Positions 24,160 to 35,570 of a stretch of DNA of 64,000 bases are shown in pieces. Origin of the DNA: Nansenia antarctica (taxonomy: Eukaryota > Chordata > Actinopteri > Argentiniformes > Microstomatidae); assembly GCA_963989245.1 (NCBI GenBank), contig OZ022339.1, forward strand, positions 18,280,662-18,344,661, written 5' to 3'. The position numbers and the translations under genes were made by a program. How positions within the stretch are numbered: the stretch's first letter is position 1; each line of letters starts with the position of its first letter. The notes under the pieces are model-generated. The model was given only the letters and a program-made list of their open reading frames with translations, was not told the origin of the DNA and made no database searches.

Positions 24160-24263
24160 CGTCCTCAAAGGCGGAGGAGCTGCCCCTCTACCTGGGCTTT
24201 CAGACCTGTCACTTTCCCATCACTGTGCAGAGAGGGGAGCACTCCAACCGGCCTCCCTTTTAA
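24160..24263 (+). CDS. qki: Candidate alternative terminal exon of qki (34-residue tail)
   Basis: A good acceptor (a pyrimidine-rich stretch, then CCTATACAG) is followed by a frame whose phase fits the upstream donor (G + CG = Ala). It encodes A-SSKAEELPLYLGFQTCHF...NRPPF and then TAA at 24261. Splicing of 23455 to 24160 would give a QKI protein with this tail in place of the QKI-5 nuclear tail. The tail contains no recognised localisation signal and I do not recognise it as QKI-6 or QKI-7. It lies where mammals place the QKI-7 tail exons. Evidence is limited to splice signal, phase and open frame, so it may be a cryptic site only. Confidence 0.35.
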
Positions 24264-24978
24264 AGAAATACTACATCTCCCTCCCCCCACCCCCATCACA
24301 AACACACACACCCCTCCCCCAATACACACACACACACACACACACACGTTGGACTGGCCGAGGATCGGCCCCCTTCTGAACATCCACAAGCTACACGGGG
24401 GAGGCCCCCCCCCCCCCCCGCCCTGCATGTATCATGTTCAGTTCGAAGTGACGTGTGTGTGTGTGTTACCCATGACCCTCTTTGATTGATTTTCTGTCCT
24501 GATATATATCTATACCTATATTTGTGTATGATGATGAGGGAGGGAAAAACAGCACTGAGTCCCTAGGGGGGACCACCCCCCTCATTCCCCTTCTCTCTCT
24601 GGGCGGGGCCGGGGGGGGACATGAGGACGGTGAGGGGTCAAGTGAGGGGTTAGGGTGCCGGGGGGGGGGGGGGGTCGATGGGAGCACCCTGGGAAGCATA
24701 GGCATAGGCTTTATTCTCAAAGTGATTGGAGGACGTTCCAGTCTTAATTTCCCTCTCTGACTCCTCTTAGAGTGGAAAAAACTAGAAAGTAACGATTGTA
24801 GCCGTCAGTGAGCATAGCCTTTTTGAAAGCCTTTGAAGCCTTTTTTCAAATCGACTGTCCTAAAATGGCTTTGGGAATAGGGCCCCGGTGTGTGTGTGTG
24901 TGTGTGTGTGTCGTTCCTGAAAGGACCAACAGACACTCCCCTGCCACTCACTCCTCCTTGTCTTCCTGTGTTCTTTAG

Positions 24979-25007
24979 CTTGTGGCTTTCTCTACAGAAA
25001 AGGCTAA
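24979..25007 (+). CDS. qki: Candidate QKI-6-type alternative terminal exon
   Basis: After acceptor TGTTCTTTAG, phase 1 splicing gives A-CGFLYRKG and then TAA. The DNA TGGCTTTC...AAAGGCTAA resembles the coding end of the mammalian QKI-6 tail (MAFPTKG plus stop), with a 2-bp length difference that shifts the first half out of frame while keeping the K-G-stop end. QKI-6 is the isoform without the nuclear signal, found in nucleus and cytoplasm. An internal second acceptor (CTCTACAG, ending 24997) would give a 19-residue tail ending QSEG. Confidence rests on the short DNA similarity and position. Confidence 0.5.
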
Positions 25008-25123
25008 AAGAGTTTCAAGGAGCCTCATCGAGCCCCTCGCCCAGTCTGAGGGTTAACACACGTGCGCTTTCTGTTTCACAGCTGCCTTTTGAGTAACGAT
25101 GAACCGCGAGCCAGGCCTAGCAG

Positions 25124-25125
25124 TC

Positions 25126-25160
<35 letters not shown>

Positions 25161-25163
25161 TGC
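25124..25163. repeat. (CAGA)n tetranucleotide repeat
   Basis: About nine CAGA units, shortly after the candidate QKI-6 exon. Confidence 0.9.
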
Positions 25164-25303
25164 TAGACAGACAGGCGGCTCCCTCACTACTGACTTTTAC
25201 ACTGGCCAACCCTCCCCCCAAAGAGGCACAGCTCTTTATGCCATGTACAGTATGTGTGTGTATGGTCTGTACTGTATGTGTATATGTGTGTACACACACT
25301 TTA

Positions 25304-25309
<6 letters not shown>

Positions 25310-25341
<32 letters not shown>

Positions 25342-25364
25342 ACACAGACTCACACACACACACA

Positions 25365-25410
<46 letters not shown>
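25310..25410. repeat. (CA)n compound microsatellite
   Basis: CACACA with ACTCAC and CAGACTCAC interruptions. Confidence 0.95.
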
Positions 25411-25411
<1 letters not shown>

Positions 25412-25495
25412 GTGCATATGTACACATACTTACTAGACTGTTTTACTGACTGCTAAGTTTGGATTTTAAAAAAGATAAACGATACTGTCTTGCTT

Positions 25496-25510
25496 TACTA
25501 ATCACTTAAT
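25496..25510 (+). promoter_or_regulatory. Candidate Quaking response element
   Basis: TACTAAT-CACT-TAAT matches the bipartite consensus NACUAAY-N1-20-UAAY bound by QKI itself. It lies about 490 bp after the candidate QKI-6 exon and 640 bp before the QKI-5 exon, so it would be in the QKI-6-type 3'UTR or the intron upstream of the QKI-5 acceptor. Autoregulation is plausible but a chance match cannot be excluded. Confidence 0.4.
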
Positions 25511-25721
25511 TCATTGCCTTTTTTTCTACTTCTTGTTTTTTTTTTTAAGTAAGAGATGTTCTTTTTTTACTACTGCAAATGTGCCTAAAAGTTTTAATCT
25601 CTGGGCTTTGACCAGAGAGTGAGTGACCAGTATTATATTTAAAAAACAAACAAATAACTGGAGAGATTCTTTTCCTAATGGTCGACCTGAGATTATGTGA
25701 CTAGTAAAGCATCCCTCTCTG

Positions 25722-25727
25722 TGTGTG

Positions 25728-25807
<80 letters not shown>

Positions 25808-25862
25808 CGTGTCTGCGTGCCTGTATGTGTGCATGCGTGCGTGTATGTGTGCGTGTGTGTGC
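25722..25862. repeat. (GT)n compound microsatellite, about 140 bp
   Basis: A long GT run followed by GCGTGCGTGTCTGCGTG-type interruptions. Confidence 0.95.
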
Positions 25863-26153
25863 ATAAATGCCTAACGTCTGTGTGAATCTGTCCCAAGGAC
25901 TAAAGAAACACAATGTTCCTTAAGATCAAGGTCATTCCATAGTCATGAATGCTACTAAATCAGAGATTTCTACTTGTTACAAAAACAATATGAGTATAAT
26001 TTGTGCCTTAACATGAATTTCTAATGATTTGCATAATTTTTCTAGATGTGTTTGGTCAATATACAGTACATATAGAAACACTGCTGGTATGACGAGGCGA
26101 CGAGGATGACATACCTAATCCTTGTTTTGGTAATGTTGTTGCAATCCGAGCAG

Positions 26154-26233
26154 GTGCAGTGACTGCTAAAGTTCGAAGGCACGAATTGCGGGTCCATCCT
26201 TACCAAAGGGTTGTGACCACAGACAGAGGTTAG
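26154..26233 (+). CDS. qki: qki terminal coding exon: QKI-5-type nuclear tail
   Basis: Acceptor AATCCGAGCAG joins in phase 1 (G + GT = Gly) to encode AVTAKVRRHELRVHPYQRVV then TTDRG and TAG at 26231-26233. The RVHPYQR core is the nuclear localisation signal of the QKI-5 isoform, which controls pre-mRNA splicing and circular RNA formation. The tail stops after TTDRG, about four residues before the usual mammalian end. Codon use is AT-rich compared with the preceding GC-rich exon. Confidence 0.95.
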
Positions 26234-29007
26234 TTTAGCTCCTATGCTTTTGTGTTTTTATCTGCCTGCTCACTGTTGGTCCTGATCTGTTTTGCAACAA
26301 ATTCTTAAGCTTGTCGTCCCAGGTTTGTGACCCCCCCCCCCTCCCTGTTGTCAGCCTACGATTGGAACATTGATTTTGAGTCTGTTTGTTCTCAGAGTGA
26401 GCGCGTGGAGGGTTTTTTACAATATGGTTCTGATTAATAAGTGACCACGACACAGTAGCGATTATGCTTTTGTTTAGGTAGAGACACAAACATTACACAC
26501 CTGCATTTAAAACACAACACTGCTTCACTCAACTCCATTATTTTGATGACCTTATGGATCAGACATGATGTTGATGACAAATAATGGGCCACCCTTTCTT
26601 TACGCAAAAAAAAAAGAAAACAAAAAGAAAACGATGATGTTTCCCCCTCTGTTCGATAAGAAGGTTGCAATGTTTCCAATGCACTTAAGTCTTCACTTGT
26701 GATATTGATTGATCAAGTATTCCATTTGTATTTATTTGTTTCTACAAATCAAATTGAAAGAATCTGTGAAGGAGAAAACAGAAGTGGGTGTAAACCTGTC
26801 GTGTCATATTTGTTTTTTCGCTGTCTAATTGGACTGCAATATCTTCCCCATTTTCTCTTACAGTTTTTGATAAAAAATGTCAGTTGTTTATTCTGTTTTC
26901 TACAGATGGGGAAACACATAGTGCCAAACCTTTTACACACAGTTTGAGCACTAGAACAGACACACATTTTATTGTTTAAGTCCACATGGAAGTGAACGTC
27001 AGACCAAGAGAGTTGATTGAAGTAGTTATTTGAGTGCATAAGTTATGTTTTTTATCATGGTAATTCACAATGACTCAACAAGGATTCTGCAGGTCTGTAG
27101 TCGACCAGTGCCAGTGCTGTTGTATCCTTTGCTCTGGTGATAAACACGACAGCTACGCTGTAAGCCTGTGGACCACACCTCCTCCGTCATGGCAGGACCA
27201 CACTGAGAGTGCCTGCCTGATCAGTTGACGTCGATGATTCAGTAATACCATTTGAAGATAGAACCTCCACAAGCGGTCATTCTTCTATTCATTCATTTTG
27301 ATCAAGAGACATTTTAAAGTTGTCTTAACTCTTAAGTCTTTAATCATTTTTTGCTGCTAAATTATGTGGATCAATAAACATATTATCACTGTATTTATGT
27401 ACAGTACAGTAATAATTTCGCACTTTATATCTTTGGACTATATACTACACAGATATATATACTACACATACAGGTATTATGAACTGGGTCAAAGGATACT
27501 TGGGTTTTGGCACTGTTGATCAGACTGAATTTCCTCAGAGAAAGTATCATGGTTCAATCCAAACTGCTCTAAAACAAATGCTCAGAGTGCATTTAGCAGG
27601 GGTGTTATTACTAAAAGGCCAAACCTTAATAATAAATGAAAACTAAGGTATAACGGATAGGTGACACTGACAAAATTAATGAGAAACAAACTTCACATGA
27701 AATTGCACAAAGGCCTGTATTCAATCCATCTATTCACATGATTTGGCCCGACAGCCTGATTTATTAACAGTTTTACTCCACTCTAAGTTTGGTCAACCAT
27801 GTATCAAACAGGTTGATGATGCAATGTAATAAACCTGACATTTGAGCATTTGTCCCCAGGGACATGTGGGGGTCAGGTGGTGTGGTAGGTGTGTTGAGTC
27901 CAGGCCAGTACTGTCAACCCTGTGTGTTGGTGCCAGGCAGGGGAGGAAGCAGGTGTCAAGACAGCGTCTGAAATGTGTGCCACTTTATCAGTTCACATTG
28001 GTTGAATGAGATGGTATCAAATGTGCAAATCAATTGGATGTAGATTTCTTTTTTAGACAATGACATTTTGATTTCCCTCAATCTTTCTTCCACTGAATTC
28101 AAAACAAACGGCTGTCAACAATAGATTTGTTCTTTTCCCAAAACTCCTAGAATACGATTTGTCCTATCTCTGTTGAATCTGTTAAAGAAGTCACACATTT
28201 CTTATTTCTTTCCATCTGTTGAATTTTGTCTTCATTTGAAAAGAGAGACTACGGCACAAATTTTGCACTGAACGATTTTAAGAAAAGCATTCTGGATCTC
28301 CTCTGCTCCGGGCGGGAGGGCACATGTGTTTAAAAAGTGAAAAAACTACAACAAACCTCAGACGATGAAATGAAATGAACAGTGAACACATCATATATCA
28401 TTTAAGAGTCTTAAATGGACCACAGTGAAGTGGACAGAGTATTCTAGGGTCCACTTTACAGATGGGTAATTGCCAGAGTATGAATGCATTTACGAAATAT
28501 TCCGAAATATTCCACTTGAGAAATTTTTTTATGTTTTACTGTAAGCTTCTTTTTATTTTTGTTGTTGCAAAGAAAATAGTATTTACTTGTGGCTTCTTCT
28601 TGAAATATATATATAAATATATATATTAAAAATATAAAGCAGGAATGTATATGAAATGTCAGATTTTACTGTATTTTGCAAATAAATAGCAAGGATATTC
28701 TAGAGCGCTATTTGTAGAAAAGACAAATATGCATCATAGCAGCTTTATAGCACCACTTTAGAAAATGTCCTATATTTTTGAATATATTTTAGGGCTTTAT
28801 ACAAAAGACAGGACCTTTTCAGTGTTTATATGCAAGTGCATTTTATATTATATGTCCTGAATTGTCTCTTGTCTCCTACGCTGAGGGCACCGGCTGGAGT
28901 GACAGCTTTAGCATGCTCACAGCTTCAACTTCCATGGCTAGTATGCTACTTAGAAAATATCATGTAGTGTTGCTTTGTATCATTAAAGCAAAGATGTTCA
29001 TGTTTGT

Positions 29008-29015
29008 TGTAAATA
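29008..29015 (+). promoter_or_regulatory. Pumilio recognition element in the 3'UTR
   Basis: TGTAAATA is an exact match to UGUANAUA, 22 bases upstream of the candidate poly(A) signal. Confidence 0.45.
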
Positions 29016-29037
29016 GAAAAACATTCTTTGAAAAGGC

Positions 29038-29043
29038 AATAAA
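29038..29043 (+). promoter_or_regulatory. Candidate poly(A) signal of qki
   Basis: AATAAA within ggcaataaaaaattc, followed by a T/G-containing downstream region (ccatgttttggcc). Alternative later signals are at 33887 and about 34183. Confidence 0.5.
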
Positions 29044-29060
29044 AAATTCTATTGAGTAAA

Positions 29061-30104
29061 AAACACAACAATCCATGTTTTGGCCCTAAATTATTTTTCC
29101 ACGACAATGTGGTCCTCTTGAATTTGTCATTGTATCCCTTTCTAAATTCATCTCTGCTATAACAATGAAACATTCATATTCACTTCCATCATTACTAGTG
29201 GCTTGGCTCTTGAACCTCTGACGAGCTCTAATGCTTAATAGCAGTCAGATAACAATAACTTTACTTTTGTCTGTTGTGAAGGCTTCCTCATTTCATTTGA
29301 ACTGTCCCTCTGTCCTGATCTCCTGTTCATTCACTTGACTGCTACTAACCATTAGAAATGTTACTGGAATTATCCTATTTTAATTTCCTCCTTTTAACAT
29401 GAGAGCTATGGGGTGTGTGCTTGTCTTTCATTATGGTAAATCATGCTCTCATGATTTGACAAAAGTGTATTAATAGTTCTTCCTGAACTCTTGGATTCAA
29501 TCGACCCACCATATGCATCTTTCTAGATCTTTACTAGCAGAGGAATTCCCCCCTTTTTCCTTTCTTCTACAACACGTTCACATCCAAGGATCTGGATTTG
29601 CTCAAACATGTTGTGCAAGACAGTGAAACGGTGCTGGGTAGATGGTGCCAGTCCTATGGTGGGTGGACTGGGTCCAGGGTTCAGTTGTGATATAGTCATG
29701 TTGTCATCCTGCTGTCACTAGCTGAGACTAATCTCCTCTATCTTTTTTCCTTTCCTTTCCTTTTTTGTTTCTCTCCTTTTCTTTTTTCCTTCCCCTCTGT
29801 TTGTTTGTTTGTTTGTTGGTTTTGTTTCCTAACCCACCCAGCCTCCACTGGCCACTAACCCTTGACCTTCTGACCTCTGAACTCTTCACCCAATGATGAC
29901 CTGTTGCCATTGCCTGCCTGCAAATCACTTCTCTGGTAGAGAAAAACACAACAACACATAAAGCAGCCTTGGTGTAACAGCGTCACCTGACTAATGGATC
30001 ACTACCACGGCCCGGCGCCCCTCCTGTCTGCCCTGTCTGCTTCTGAGCGCGCCGACCCTGACTCTAGACTGCACTGAATCATTGTTAAGCAATAAGTCCT
30101 GACT
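29061..30104. other. Downstream flank with ACTAAY cluster
   Basis: No gene was seen. It contains four ACTAAY motifs (29343-29349, 29726-29732, 29853-29859 and 29989-29995), two of them paired with an upstream TAAC within about 25 bases. It may be a distal extension of the qki 3'UTR. A CTTTT/GTTT-rich patch lies at 29745-29825. Confidence 0.4.
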
Positions 30105-30107
30105 CCA

Positions 30108-30748
30108 CCCCCCTACCCCTCCCACCCTCCCTCCTCCCAGTCCTACCCCTCCCACCCTCCCTCCTGCCAGTCCTACCCCTCCCACCCTCCCTCCGCCCAG
30201 TCCTACCCCTCCCACCCTCCCTCCTCCCAGTCCTACCCCTCCCACCCTCCCTCCTCCCAGTCCTACCCCTCCCACCCTCCCTCCTCCCAGTCCTACCCCT
30301 CCCACCCTCCCTCCTCCCAGTCCTACCCCTCCCTCCTCCCAGTCCTACCCCTCCCACCCTCCCTCCTCCCAGTCCTACCCCTCCCACCCTCCCTCCTCCC
30401 AGTCCTACCCCTCCCTCCTCCCTCCTGCCAGTCCTACCCCTCCCACCCTCCCTCCTCCCAGTCCTACCCCTCCCACCCTCCCTCCTCCCAGTCCTACCCC
30501 TCCCACCCTCCCTCCTCCCAGTCCTACCCCTCCCACCCTCCCTCCTCCCAGTCCTACCCCTCCCACCCTCCCTCCTCCCAGTCCTACCCCTCCCACCCTC
30601 TCTCCTCCCAGTCCTACCCCTCCCTCCTCCCAGTCCTACCCCTCCCACCCTCCCTCCTCCCAGTCCTACCCCTCCCACCCTCCCTCCTCCCAGTCCTACC
30701 CCTCCCTCCTCCCAGTCCTACCCCTCCCACCCTCCCTCCTGCCAGTCC
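30108..30748. repeat. 30-bp pyrimidine-rich minisatellite, about 21 units
   Basis: Units contain CCCAGTCCTACCCCTCCC and ACCCTCCCTCCT, with shorter 19-bp variants lacking the second half. Because the unit is a multiple of 3, the - strand shows long Gly/Arg-rich frames that are artefacts. Confidence 0.95.
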
Positions 30749-31700
30749 TCCTGGCTCCTCCTCCTCCTGAAGATGGTCCTGCCAGGTTGCCCAGGTGACC
30801 TTCTCTCTCGTCACGGTAACTGATCTGGCTCTGAATGTATGGCAGTGTGGTGAGGGGCCAGTGCATGCTCCTCTCTCCCTCTTCGCCCGCCCATCTATCA
30901 CCGCTGACAGAAGGCCCCTCTCACTCGCCCTGTCGCTACACTGTCCCACAGTAGGCATGGTTATATGCCATTAAAACTTAGGGGGGGGCGGGGGGGGGGG
31001 TCGTTTAAGCAGGACTTCATGTGGGTTTGCAGCTAAAACAGAGCATTTGGACAGCAGACAAGGTACAGAACCTGTATTTACAGTACTTTACACACTTCAT
31101 TTGTTTTTTGCCATGAAGCGAGATGTTGCCGTCAAACTATTTATTTGAGGATGTATAAGCCATGCTTGCCTATCTGATGTACAAATGTTGAAATTGTAGA
31201 TAATTCTGTAAAGGGGGATGATAACACCGATGTGGAAACAAATGGGCACTTTTATTACATGTGGGTGCTGATGATGGCGAAGTGGAAAAAATATATTTTT
31301 CAAAAACATAGTCTTTTTGTACCTTCAAGAAGTATTGTAAAGAAGAATTAACAATGAAACCCTTTATGTCATGAAAACAATCCTGTTTTCTTTACGCAGA
31401 TGGAGAAGTGTTCAAGACCAAAACAACCTTTCATTTCAAATTTAGGGTTGAGCATTTAACTGAAGGGGGGGGCGGGGGGAATTGAACAAAGTGCCTTATT
31501 TTCCTCATGGTTTCTGATATGTGAATGTGTCATCATCAGCCGATAGGCTGCGTACCAGGTCACACAGCCAATCAACCACCGAGGAGCCCTCACAGCCAAC
31601 CAATGAGAGTGAGTTTGTAACCTCAGTTAGATCCGTCTGGCTGTTGTTACACTCAACAGTCAGACTGGCCCAGACCCCAGATCTCACCCCGCACCACCTT

Positions 31701-31947
31701 GTGACGTGAGAATTATAAGGTTCTATCTCCATTTTTGGTCAAAATTGCGTTTTTTACATAATCTGATCCATTAGGTGTTTATCAATGCCTGTGTGGTGTT
31801 ATTTTTAAAATGTTGACATTTTTTAGTTAGAAATTAATCAAATACAAAGATTCCATCTCACAAAACATAATGGAATGTAAAAACTTTGACGCTCAATATC
31901 TCTGAACTACCCTAAACGGAGATGGAGCCTTATCATTCTAAGCTCAC
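31701..31947. mobile_element. MITE, copy 1
   Basis: An element of about 240 bp with inverted ends (AGAATTATAAGGTTCTATCTCC at the left, GGAGATGGAGCCTTATCATTCT at the right). It is present in reverse orientation at 37905-38150. There is no coding capacity. The superfamily was not determined because the target-site duplication is unclear. Confidence 0.75.
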
Positions 31948-32628
31948 GAAATCTGACTGACACACTACACGTGCTCTATGTGGGACTCCAGGTAGAGATC
32001 AGCATGTCAATACAGAGATTACATTTAAAAATAGAGATATTCCAATACAAAATAAACTTGAAACTTGAGTAGGCGGCATGCAACGGGATAGGGTACACAC
32101 GCGTTATGTACACATGTATTTGTTTTCGCTTTGATTTATTCAATTCGATATTTGACGAGCCATTTCCGTCGCTGTCTTTTTCAAGGGATGCTGGGTGAAA
32201 TGTCTAGAGCATAAGCAAGAATGAACTTGTACTTCTATAAAAGTCTGACAGTATTGTATTGTTATTTTTCTGTTAAGACTTTTTTTTAGGTTAAGCCCAG
32301 CAGCTTACATACACCTTTATATAACACAAACTGGTTGTTTGCGGGAACTCCTGACCTCAATTAAATCGCTTAAATCCACTGCCCCTGCCTAAAAGGCTAG
32401 AGAGAGTAGTTGAATAATTATTGTTCATGGTGAAACACAGTTCCACTGTGTCCAGTTAGGGCTCTAAACACCAGACGTCAATCTTGTCAGCGGTAATTAT
32501 TGGTGAAAAGACCACAGTGCTAAAGCTTTGTCCAGCCTACGTCCAGGTGGTAGGGTCGCGGTGTTGTTAAGTCGTGACGTGTTTCCGGGTCCAACGTTGG
32601 CTGAGGCGCTCTCTTCGAAATGCCTCAG

Positions 32629-32690
32629 TAATAATAATGATTCATTATATTTATATAGCGCTTTTCCGAGGGTCAAAGACGCTGACAATA
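32629..32690 (-). mobile_element. LINE/SINE-like tail, - strand
   Basis: The reverse complement ends in aaaagcgctatataaat and ATTATT microsatellite units, as in the L2-like tails elsewhere in the window. Confidence 0.5.
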
Positions 32691-35570
32691 TGGGTAAACG
32701 GGAAAGTGCTGTGTCCCTTGTTGTATGAATAGATCCGAGTCTAAAAAACGATTGAACTATCAATCTACCGCTGTAGTACACTGGTACTCTGGTGCGGGGA
32801 ATTTCTGGTTTGGACCCGGAAATTGCTAAACGTCACGTTTGACGTCAGACTTAACAACCGACGATGAGCCGGTCAAGTGCCGTCAGTTGTGCTGAAGAAT
32901 CCTGGCCTTGGAAACAGCACCGATATTTCAGACACACCCTGTAGTGCCACTGCCAACGTCCGCGTTTGCGCCAAGACTGGTTTTTACGCTGTTAAACTAT
33001 TAGACCTTAGTGTCTTACACGTCTTCTCCTGAGAAACTGTCTGGTGTTTTGGTATCTCGTTATGATTGTCTACTAAGGGTTCTTCTCAGAGGACAGTTGA
33101 GTACCAGTTAGGAATGTCGTGTGTCTCAGCCTGATGCCGGTTAGCGCCACGGTGTAGTACGTCAGTAGACATCTTGACATGTCCTTGGCAAGTCTCTTCA
33201 CTTCTCACCGAGTATAGTAGCCGTGGTTGTTTCTTAAAAGACTGTGTCTCACTCGTTCCACATTCTGAGAGGTGTAAGAAGCCTGTTTCCTATGTTTGCT
33301 CTTTCTAATTAAGCTCCTGTAGAGTAGCTGTGGATCTGTACCCTCACTGGCTAGATTGACGACACAGGAGGGCGACTGAGCACTTGCTGTGGTGATTGGA
33401 GGTGAAGGGTTTGTGTGATTGCACTAACATGTGGTTGTCTGTCAAGTGTGTAATCCCTAGGCTGCACCAAAACATAACTCCACATCCCCCAGCTTTATTT
33501 ACTATGCAACAAAATGGCCGCTGATGGTGTATGGTGATTGGGGTTTCTGTGTCTCAAAGCTGTGTCTTGCTGTGTGCCACTTATTTTCTGTATCAGTAAG
33601 TTTCATAATTGGTTCTGTAGTGCAGTTGCATATTATTAGAGCACACAGCATTTAACTGAAGGTGTATAGGGTTTCTGCGGCTCAAACTGTCTTGTTGTGT
33701 GCCATTTTTTATTTGTTTGTTTCAGTAAGTTTCATAATTGATTCTGTCTATTAGGATTATTACTATACTTTACTTTCAAGTAATGCAAATGATAGACCTA
33801 CTTTTTGTGTACAGTATAATATAATTGGAGTTCAAAGAATGGTAGCAAACAAATTGTTTCATTTGTGGGTGAGACATATCATAATCAATAAAGCATGACA
33901 TCCCATCCTTTAGTAACTTTCAGATTACGCTATTTTTAGAGAATTTATTTGTGCCATTTTGACAGCAACATTCATGATCTGGTGTTTTTTTATGAGTGTT
34001 TATCAAGCTTGTTATAGGAGTTTGTGTGTCAAAACTTGACTTACTCTGTGAATGTTTAATCCATGGATTGTGTGTAACCATACCCAGATGATTGCCTATC
34101 AGAAAACAAAATGTGTATTTGCAGCCAATGTTACAAGTTTCTAATGTATTTTTCTATCTTGTTTTATATGTGTGTAAAAAATAAATAAAAAAAAGACCCC
34201 CCCAAAAAAGTTAAATGACTCGTTTCCAGGTTTGAATACATAAACAAAACCAGCTACATGATTTGTTTCATTTGAGATTCTTTGTAGTTCATTAAAATGA
34301 ATCCTGGATAAAGCCTTATCTCTACTACTGATTTGACCTGGTTATTGCAGTTTTTTTCTTTTCTGCCCATTTGGGGAGTTTGGTTGTGAAGTGTTCCTGA
34401 GAGCCGGTGTTTTAATAAATGTTTCCCTCCAGATGCATTAAGGGACAGTCTGTTTTATTACCATCTTCAGGGTGTTACATAATGTTAAATGAGACTGCTT
34501 CTAAAAACAACGGGAGCTTATTCATTCATTATACCAGCAGCTATGAAACACTAGATGACACTTGAATCTTTGTGCTGTATCGTCAATCTGTCTTGTCGTT
34601 CAATTAACGTAAAAAAGATACTGACGTTTTTAAACATGTCGTTTATTCCTGTTAAGACTTGTTAACACTTCACAATAAGGGTAAATTAGTAAACATCAAG
34701 TAAGGCATTCACAAAGCCTTGTTCATGTTTAATAAAGACAGTAACACATGGTTTATTACAGTAGTTATTCATGTTAATACAGGGGTGAAATGTATAGCAG
34801 TAGAGAATGTTGGAGGCTTGGTGGGACCCGCCCTGCTACATGTGTTTGTAGGAGTGCTGTTGTCTATACTTATCAGTTACCTCATTCGTAAAGATGGTTG
34901 AAGTGATTCAGAACGTCTCTAGACAGAGTTATGTACTAATAAAGTATACATTGCACTTCTGTAGGTACATCATAAACTGAACAAACTTCTCTGCTTTGAG
35001 CATCAATGGGTATTTGTTGCATTGAAATTACTATTGAACAGATCAGACAGAATCCCAGCGTGTGCCTTAGGTAGGCTCTGCCATAAGACGTCACCACAAC
35101 AAGCACGTCTTTGCAGCATGGCAGCGCAACAAGATAGTCCTGTCTTGCTTTACACTAACTATGTTTACACTAACAGTCTACCAAAGTTTAAGCATAAATA
35201 ATCACCCGTCTCACCTATGAACAATACTCCACATAAAGGATTTTGTGGACGGATTTGAACTATTATGATTTGTTTCATTGTCTACAGCTCAATTACATAC
35301 TTTTCCAATGAATGGATCCTAAAAATCCTTCCATTTGGCTGAACAAAAGGGACAATCTTTGTTTCACCTCAATCTCCCACAAGGCACCAGAGTTTGAAGT
35401 GAATTAGAAATGCACGGCCAACTCAAGGTCAGTGTGTTTCAGGATGGTTTGTTATGGATTTTGTAACAACGGCTACTTCTCTGTATCTAGGGTAAAAGAT
35501 ACACCGATTTTCTGTACTTTGTTGTGGAAGGTTCATTCAATTGTAGCAGGAGTGGAATTTGAACATTTCT

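Larger units (their letters stand above)
23456..26153 (+). other. qki: qki alternative-tail region
   Basis: 2.7 kb between the last common exon and the QKI-5 tail. It contains two candidate alternative terminal exons, C/G-rich stretches, a CT tract (23765-23857), CAGA, CA and GT microsatellites and a bipartite ACUAAU motif. By eye I do not see a copy of the mammalian QKI-7-type tail. Confidence 0.8.
26234..29060 (+). other. qki: Probable qki 3'UTR
   Basis: AT-rich sequence with no long open frame and almost no microsatellite, unlike the introns, which suggests constraint. It contains internal AATAAA candidates (for example 27373-27378) and an AT-dinucleotide stretch (28605-28640). It probably ends after the AATAAA at 29038. 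The extent is inferred from composition and signals only. Confidence 0.6.
30749..35570. other. Intergenic region with no supported gene
   Basis: Apart from a MITE (31701-31947) and a LINE-like tail (32629-32690), I see no gene. A CpG-containing patch around 32540-32960 carries ETS-like and CRE-like motifs (see findings). AT-rich sequence continues to 35560 with AATAAA motifs at 33887 and 34183. CACTAAC occurs twice at 35153 and 35168. Confidence 0.6.

Noticed and set aside
30085..30958. Gly/Arg-rich - strand frames up to 197 codons
   Set aside because: They are translations of the 30-bp minisatellite, with no start context or domain.
34719..34901. 60-codon frame with a hydrophobic C-terminus
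   Set aside because: It is isolated and short, in AT-rich intergenic sequence, with no homolog recognised. It was considered as a small membrane protein but there is no support.
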